This document shows positions 60,040-64,000 of a stretch of DNA of 64,000 nt, one piece after another (the stretch's first letter is position 1; each line of letters starts with the position of its first letter). The notes beneath the pieces were generated by a model, which was not told where the DNA came from, searched no databases, and saw only the letters and a program-made list of their open reading frames with translations. Position numbers and translations under genes: made by a program. Origin of the DNA: Eutrophovita sp913057845 (GTDB lineage Bacteria > Pseudomonadota > Gammaproteobacteria > Burkholderiales > Eutrophovitaceae); the NCBI GenBank assembly GCA_963925895.1, contig CAWUVH010000006.1:12519-76518 (forward strand), given 5' to 3'.

Positions 60040-60462
60040 ATGTTGAAAATTAAAGTCATTAGAGATGGTCCTTTATCTTTTAACGGACGATTCACCTATC
60101 GTGACGAGCAGGATGTGTCTCGCAAGTTGGGATGCGTCCCATTGAGCTTATGCCGCTGTGGCAAGACGAGCAGTATTCCATTTTGTGATCGATCTCATAT
60201 TTCGTTTCTGTTTACAACAGATGATCACCTCAACGTGGAATATAAAATCAGGAATGAGAATATTGCTCCGTTAGATGGAGCCGTTCTTGTGAAGGCGATA
60301 GCGGGCGGACCTTTTTATATAACTGGATCAGTATCTATCGGCGATGAAAACCTAGCGATTTGGGAGGGGGATCAAGTGAAGCTGTGTCGATGTGGCTATT
60401 CACAGATGAAACCGTTTTGCGATGGTGCGCATAAAAATAAACATCCGGCTGGTGGGGGCTAG
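60040..60462 (+). CDS. Twin CDGSH iron-sulfur domain protein
   Basis: 140 aa with two CDGSH-type [2Fe-2S] sites: Cys38, Cys40, Cys49, His53 ('CRCGKTSSIPFCDRSH') and Cys116, Cys118, Cys127, His131 ('CRCGYSQMKPFCDGAH'). The pattern C-x-C-x2-S/T-x3-P-x-C-D-x2-H holds in both. There is no transmembrane segment. It is a probable soluble redox or cluster-transfer protein, and it ends the benzoate operon, 17 bp after the SDR. The partner is unknown. Confidence 0.85.
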   Translation: MLKIKVIRDGPLSFNGRFTYRDEQDVSRKLGCVPLSLCRCGKTSSIPFCDRSHISFLFTTDDHLNVEYKIRNENIAPLDGAVLVKAIAGGPFYITGSVSIGDENLAIWEGDQVKLCRCGYSQMKPFCDGAHKNKHPAGGG

Positions 60463-60482
60463 TTAATGCATAGAGATCAGAG

Positions 60483-61463
60483 TTAAAGCATTTCGAATAT
60501 TTCTTTTAGTCGTTCTCGGTCGTAACGTGTTCCTTTTTTTAAAGGTGTGATCGGCAACCATGTGCCAGAAGTCTTATCACCAATTGCGAAACGAAAAACA
60601 TAATCCGGCTCCGATCCCATACGCAAGTCGCTGATTACCAGATGATCTTCGATGATCTCTGTTTTGAGAAAATCGTGTGCAAACCATTGGAGTTTTTTAT
60701 AACTCACGTATGCAGATGCCAGAGCTTTCGCTTCTGGGTCGATATCTACTTGTCGAAAATTAATCTCTTGATTAGGCTTACGCAGGGAGTAAAAACCCTC
60801 CTGATATCCTTCGGCATTCATCACAACGACGCGCCACAGCAACGTATTAAAGGGCGTGGGGACGGTAAAGTATTTTTCTGTCTCAGTGATGTTCAGGTGT
60901 AGCGCCGAGGCCAGCTTATGATCGACCATGCTTTTCCCTACCCACGACCAAGCTAGATATCCGGAGCTTATTAGAAGTCCTATCGCCAGAGTTGTTTGGA
61001 TGTATTTCCATCGGGGTGCCCATATCACGAAAACTGTCGAGAGGACGAGTGGAAGCGTGTAAGCCGGATCGATAATAAAAATTGTGGACCACATTACCGG
61101 TGGCGAATCGAGGGGCCAAAGTAGCTGCGTGCCGTACACGGTATGGGCATCTAAAATCGGATGGGTTACCAGCGCGAGTGTGATTGAGGCTAGCCAAGTA
61201 TAGGGGTCGCTTGAGACGCAATTGGTGAGCTTCCTGGCAATAAACCAAATTAATAGCGATAGCGTAACCAGTACCAGAAAAGAGTGACTGAATCCTCGAT
61301 GCTTAATGAAATTGTCGATGGGGTCAGCGTAGCGTATCAGCACATCTAGGTCTGGCAGTGTGCCTAGTACAGCACCGACTACCGCCGCGCGACGCTTATC
61401 TTTTGGGGATACGCATATTGCGCCGGCAGTAGCTCCAAGAGCAATTTGAGTCAGCGAGTCCAA
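60483..61463 (-). CDS. DUF457/YbcI-type membrane metal-dependent hydrolase-like protein
   Basis: 326 aa with several transmembrane helices in the N-terminal two thirds. The conserved 'MDSLTQIALGATAGAI', 'LPDLDVLIRY' and 'KHRGFSHSFLVL' carry the Asp and His residues of DUF457 (putative metal-dependent hydrolases). The C-terminal part is extracytoplasmic. Function is not established. It lies 18 bp after the flavoprotein gene. Confidence 0.8.
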   Translation of the reverse strand: MDSLTQIALGATAGAICVSPKDKRRAAVVGAVLGTLPDLDVLIRYADPIDNFIKHRGFSHSFLVLVTLSLLIWFIARKLTNCVSSDPYTWLASITLALVTHPILDAHTVYGTQLLWPLDSPPVMWSTIFIIDPAYTLPLVLSTVFVIWAPRWKYIQTTLAIGLLISSGYLAWSWVGKSMVDHKLASALHLNITETEKYFTVPTPFNTLLWRVVVMNAEGYQEGFYSLRKPNQEINFRQVDIDPEAKALASAYVSYKKLQWFAHDFLKTEIIEDHLVISDLRMGSEPDYVFRFAIGDKTSGTWLPITPLKKGTRYDRERLKEIFEML

Positions 61464-61481
61464 AGAGACAGCTTTTGTGTG

Positions 61482-62867
61482 TTATATGGTGAAAATTTTT
61501 CCGGGGTTCATGATGTTTTTTGGGTCGAGTGCCTTTTTAATACTACGCATGACAGACACTGCTTCACCGTGTTCCGCAGTTAAAAATTTCATCTTCCCAA
61601 GCCCAATGCCATGCTCTCCGGTGGAGGTGCCGTCCATAGCAATAGCGCGCATGACTAATCGGTCGTTCAATCTTTCTGCTTCTTTGAGTTCGTGTTCCTC
61701 TTCTCTCTTAATCACGAAGCCAAGATGAAAATTCCCATCCCCAGCGTGACCGACAAGTGGTGCCATCAAAAAGCTATCGGCTAGATCTTTTTTGGTTTCT
61801 AAAATGCATTCGGCAAGTCGTGAAATGGGGACACAGACATCGGTTGCCCACACTTCAGCTCCGGGTCGTAGGGCTTTAGTGGCATAAGTAACGTCGTGCC
61901 GTGCTGCCCATAGTTTATTTCTATCTTCTGGTTTGGTAGCCCATTTAAATTCTCCGCCAGAGTTCTCTGCGGCAATGGCCTGCACCGTTTCTGCTTGCTC
62001 CTGAACCCCAGCTTCGCTGCCGTGAAATTCTAGAAATAAGGTATCTTTCACTGGATAGTCGAGCTTTGAAAAAGCGTTAACCGCCCCCATTTGAACATCA
62101 TCCAGTAATTCAATTCTAGCGATGGGGACACCTAGTTGTATCGTTTGTATCACGGTATCAATTGCGCCCTCAAGTGAATCAAAAGAGCAGACGGCTGCTG
62201 CCATAGCTTCGGGGATTCCGTAGAGCTTTAAAGTAACTTCTGTAATAATCCCAAGGGTTCCTTCGGAGCCAACAAACAGTCGAGTTAAATCATAGCCGGC
62301 GGCAGACTTGCGCGCTCTTCTTGATGTGCGAATAATACGTCCGTCTGCTAGGACGACGGTGAGCGATAATACGTTTTCTCGCATCGTTCCATATCGAACA
62401 GCGTTCGTTCCTGATGCCCGAGTGGCCGCCATACCGCCCAAAGAAGCGTCCGCGCCAGGGTCAATCGGGAAAAATAGGCCTTGGTCTCTAATGAATTCAT
62501 TCAGTTGCTTTCGAGTCACTCTTGCTTGCACAGTACAATCCAAGTCCTCGGCATTGACACGTAATACTTGATCCATGTGCATGAGGTCGACGACGATGCC
62601 CCCGTTATGCGGAATGACATTGCCTTCGAGGCTCGTACCTGTTCCATAGGCAATAACGGGAATTTCAAATTCAGAACATATCTTTACAATTTCTGAAACT
62701 TCTTCTGTCGTTTTTGGAAAAACCACGACGTCAGGTCGGTGTGGATGGTGCCACGATTCATCTTTTCCGTGTGTGTCTCTAACCGAGGGATTGGTTGAAA
62801 TCCGCTCGTTGAGCAAGCTGGATAATTTATCGAGTATGGTCTGTGAATCTTTTTCTGGAAGAGCCAT
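61482..62867 (-). CDS. FAD-linked oxidase, GlcD / D-lactate dehydrogenase-like
   Basis: 461 aa. The PCMH FAD-binding domain has 'RPDVVVFPKTTEEVSEIVKIC', 'VIAYGTGTSLEGNVIPHNGG' and 'GADASLGGMAATRASGTNA'; the cap domain ends in 'GTSTGEHGIGLGKMKFL' and 'LDPKNIMNPGKIF', the signature of D-lactate/glycolate-type dehydrogenases. The likely substrate is a 2-hydroxy acid; which one cannot be told. There is no glcE or glcF nearby. It is 30 bp after yffB in a leftward run. Confidence 0.87.
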   Translation of the reverse strand: MALPEKDSQTILDKLSSLLNERISTNPSVRDTHGKDESWHHPHRPDVVVFPKTTEEVSEIVKICSEFEIPVIAYGTGTSLEGNVIPHNGGIVVDLMHMDQVLRVNAEDLDCTVQARVTRKQLNEFIRDQGLFFPIDPGADASLGGMAATRASGTNAVRYGTMRENVLSLTVVLADGRIIRTSRRARKSAAGYDLTRLFVGSEGTLGIITEVTLKLYGIPEAMAAAVCSFDSLEGAIDTVIQTIQLGVPIARIELLDDVQMGAVNAFSKLDYPVKDTLFLEFHGSEAGVQEQAETVQAIAAENSGGEFKWATKPEDRNKLWAARHDVTYATKALRPGAEVWATDVCVPISRLAECILETKKDLADSFLMAPLVGHAGDGNFHLGFVIKREEEHELKEAERLNDRLVMRAIAMDGTSTGEHGIGLGKMKFLTAEHGEAVSVMRSIKKALDPKNIMNPGKIFTI

Positions 62868-62897
62868 GTTTTATTAAACCTGTAATCGAGTTGTAAG

Positions 62898-63260
62898 TTA
62901 GTTTTTACGTGCGAACTTCATCTGTTGGTATTGAGCCTCAGAAAATCCAATGTGAACCTGCCCAGAGTCATCAACCAAAACCGGCCTTTTTACTAATGAA
63001 GGATATTGTTTCATTAGTTCACATGCTTTTTTTTTGTCAACGTTGGCACGTTCGTCGTCATTTAGTTTACGCCAAGTGGTACCCCGAGTGTTGAGTAGGG
63101 CGTCCCAGGACACCAACTTACACCAAGCCTTGAGCGATTTTTCATTGACCCCTTCTTTTTTGTAGTCGTGAAAATCGTACTCCACCCTGTTTAAAGAAAG
63201 CCAATTCATGGCTTTTTTCATCGTGTCGCAGTTTTTAATACCAAAAATTTGGACGCTCAT
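62898..63260 (-). CDS. ArsC/Spx-family protein YffB-like
   Basis: 120 aa, thioredoxin-like ArsC fold. 'IFGIKNCDTMKKAMNWL' has a single catalytic-type Cys (arsenate reductases of this fold also use one), and 'LVKRPVLVDDSG' is the conserved loop. YffB proteins do not generally act in arsenate resistance, and no ars genes are near. The biological role is uncertain. Confidence 0.85.
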   Translation of the reverse strand: MSVQIFGIKNCDTMKKAMNWLSLNRVEYDFHDYKKEGVNEKSLKAWCKLVSWDALLNTRGTTWRKLNDDERANVDKKKACELMKQYPSLVKRPVLVDDSGQVHIGFSEAQYQQMKFARKN

Positions 63261-63274
63261 TTTATTAGTCTATT

Positions 63275-64000
63275 TCAAAGGACCAAATATTGCTCGACGG
63301 CTTTTTCGTCCCATGAAATCCCGATCCCTGGCCGGTCCGGCGTTATTGCCATTCCATTGATAATTTTGAGAGGCTCTTGAACCACGCCGGCTCCCCAGTC
63401 CATGTATTCGAGCCAATGTCGTGTGGGTGAAATAGAAAGTAGGTGACAACTAATTTCTGGGAACAAATGACTGGAGAGGTCTAAAGCGTTTGCTTGGGCT
63501 AGGGCTGCTGCTCTTAGCCATCCGGTGACGCCTCCTATTCTTTGCACATCAGGCATATAAAAATCCCCCGCCTCTGCATCAATTGCTTTTTTCATCTCTA
63601 ATGAGTTTAGTAGGTTTTCTCCGATTTGAATCGGGGTGTTAATCGATACGCGGATTTTCGCGCAACCTTCGTAGTCATCATGACGAATTGGATCTTCGAT
63701 CCAGTAAAGGCCCTCATCATCAAGTGCTTGACAACGTTTTATGGCTTCATTCAATGAGAGTGATTGATTAAAGTCAGCCATTAGGCCAATGTCATCGCCA
63801 ATTTCTTTTTTGACAGATCGAATGGCGTCAAGATCTAAGTTGAAGTCAGGTCGTCCAATCCGCATTTTTACAGCTTTGTAATCGCCGCTGCTGATGAGTT
63901 CCTGTGCTAATTTTGGCAAAGTGTCTGCAGTTTCATTGGTCCAAAGCCCACAGCTGTTATAGGCTTTGATTGAGGTTGGAGTACCGCCAAGTGCGGCGGC
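63275..64000 (-). CDS. Enolase-superfamily (mandelate racemase/muconate lactonizing) enzyme, 3' part
   Basis: The frame is open to the right window edge: upstream residues '...LWTNETADTLPKLAQEL' continue past the internal TTG at 63919, so the gene start is outside the window. About 241 residues are visible. Metal ligands appear as 'LMADFNQSL' (Asp), 'WIEDPIRHDD' (Glu) and 'IQIGENLL' (Glu); 'VKMRIG' occupies the catalytic KxK-type site as Lys-x-Arg, and 'LSSHLFPEIS' has the general-base His. This fits a mandelate racemase-like acid-sugar or 2-hydroxy acid enzyme. It is followed 14 bp later by yffB in the leftward run. Confidence 0.85.
   Translation of the reverse strand, partial: AAALGGTPTSIKAYNSCGLWTNETADTLPKLAQELISSGDYKAVKMRIGRPDFNLDLDAIRSVKKEIGDDIGLMADFNQSLSLNEAIKRCQALDDEGLYWIEDPIRHDDYEGCAKIRVSINTPIQIGENLLNSLEMKKAIDAEAGDFYMPDVQRIGGVTGWLRAAALAQANALDLSSHLFPEISCHLLSISPTRHWLEYMDWGAGVVQEPLKIINGMAITPDRPGIGISWDEKAVEQYLVL

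Noticed and set aside
62898..63260. Arsenate reductase as a resistance gene
   Set aside because: The fold is ArsC-like, but the sequence fits YffB and there are no arsB/arsR/acr3 neighbours.

Overview
The window reads as a chromosomal segment of an aerobic, moderately low-GC Betaproteobacterium (Burkholderiales-like). This is inferred from gene neighbourhoods I recognise: tlpA-aroQ-accB-accC-prmA-DUF3426, petABC-sspAB, ilvB-ilvN-ilvC-psd-pssA-leuA, coq7 beside an OsmC gene, and argA-yggX. Gene density is high. No gap exceeds about 220 bases, and I see no insertion sequence, prophage, integrase or CRISPR array.

Layout. 1-7993: the 3' end of ppc, a 2Fe-2S/FAD reductase, an epimerase, a shortened DsbD-like periplasmic domain with a TlpA thioredoxin, then aroQ-accBC-prmA, a zinc-ribbon membrane protein and a GcvH-like lipoyl protein. 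8166-10703 (minus): moaC followed by soxXYZA, the carrier and cytochrome part of thiosulfate oxidation; soxB and soxCD are not in the window. 10747-19788: BepA-type protease, Coq7, OsmC, cytochrome bc1 (petABC), sspAB, tRNA-Thr(TGT), a small coiled-coil secreted protein and sucCD. 19771-28855: housekeeping genes (GST, DUF2905, cca, an NDUFA9-like SDR, rpiA, phoU, yggX, argA, an SDR, rsmE, an IMPase). 28962-35483: branched-chain amino acid synthesis with phosphatidylserine/phosphatidylethanolamine synthesis in the middle.

35567-45981: two RND efflux systems separated by a thioredoxin. The first is an outer-membrane factor, a compact adaptor and a CusA/CzcA-like pump. The second is a standard adaptor and an HAE1-type pump with no outer-membrane gene of its own.

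46051-60462: a box (aerobic benzoyl-CoA epoxidation) island. boxR-boxC-boxB run leftward. A long rightward operon carries a flavodoxin, benzoate-CoA ligase, a Liv-type ABC importer with its binding protein, a fused MdcD/MdcE-like carboxyltransferase-fold protein, an alpha/beta hydrolase, a 3-hydroxybutyrate dehydrogenase-like SDR and a twin CDGSH Fe-S protein. The divergent region holds a perfect palindrome of the form TGCA-N6-TGCA, a likely BoxR operator. boxA (the usual reductase of BoxB) and boxD are not in the window. The flavodoxin, CDGSH and MdcDE-like genes are the least explained components and the best candidates for new biology here.

60483-64000 (minus): a DUF457 membrane protein, a GlcD/D-lactate dehydrogenase-like flavoprotein, a YffB/ArsC-like protein and a partial enolase-superfamily enzyme running off the right edge.

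Functions are assigned by reading motifs and recalling families; no database search was run.
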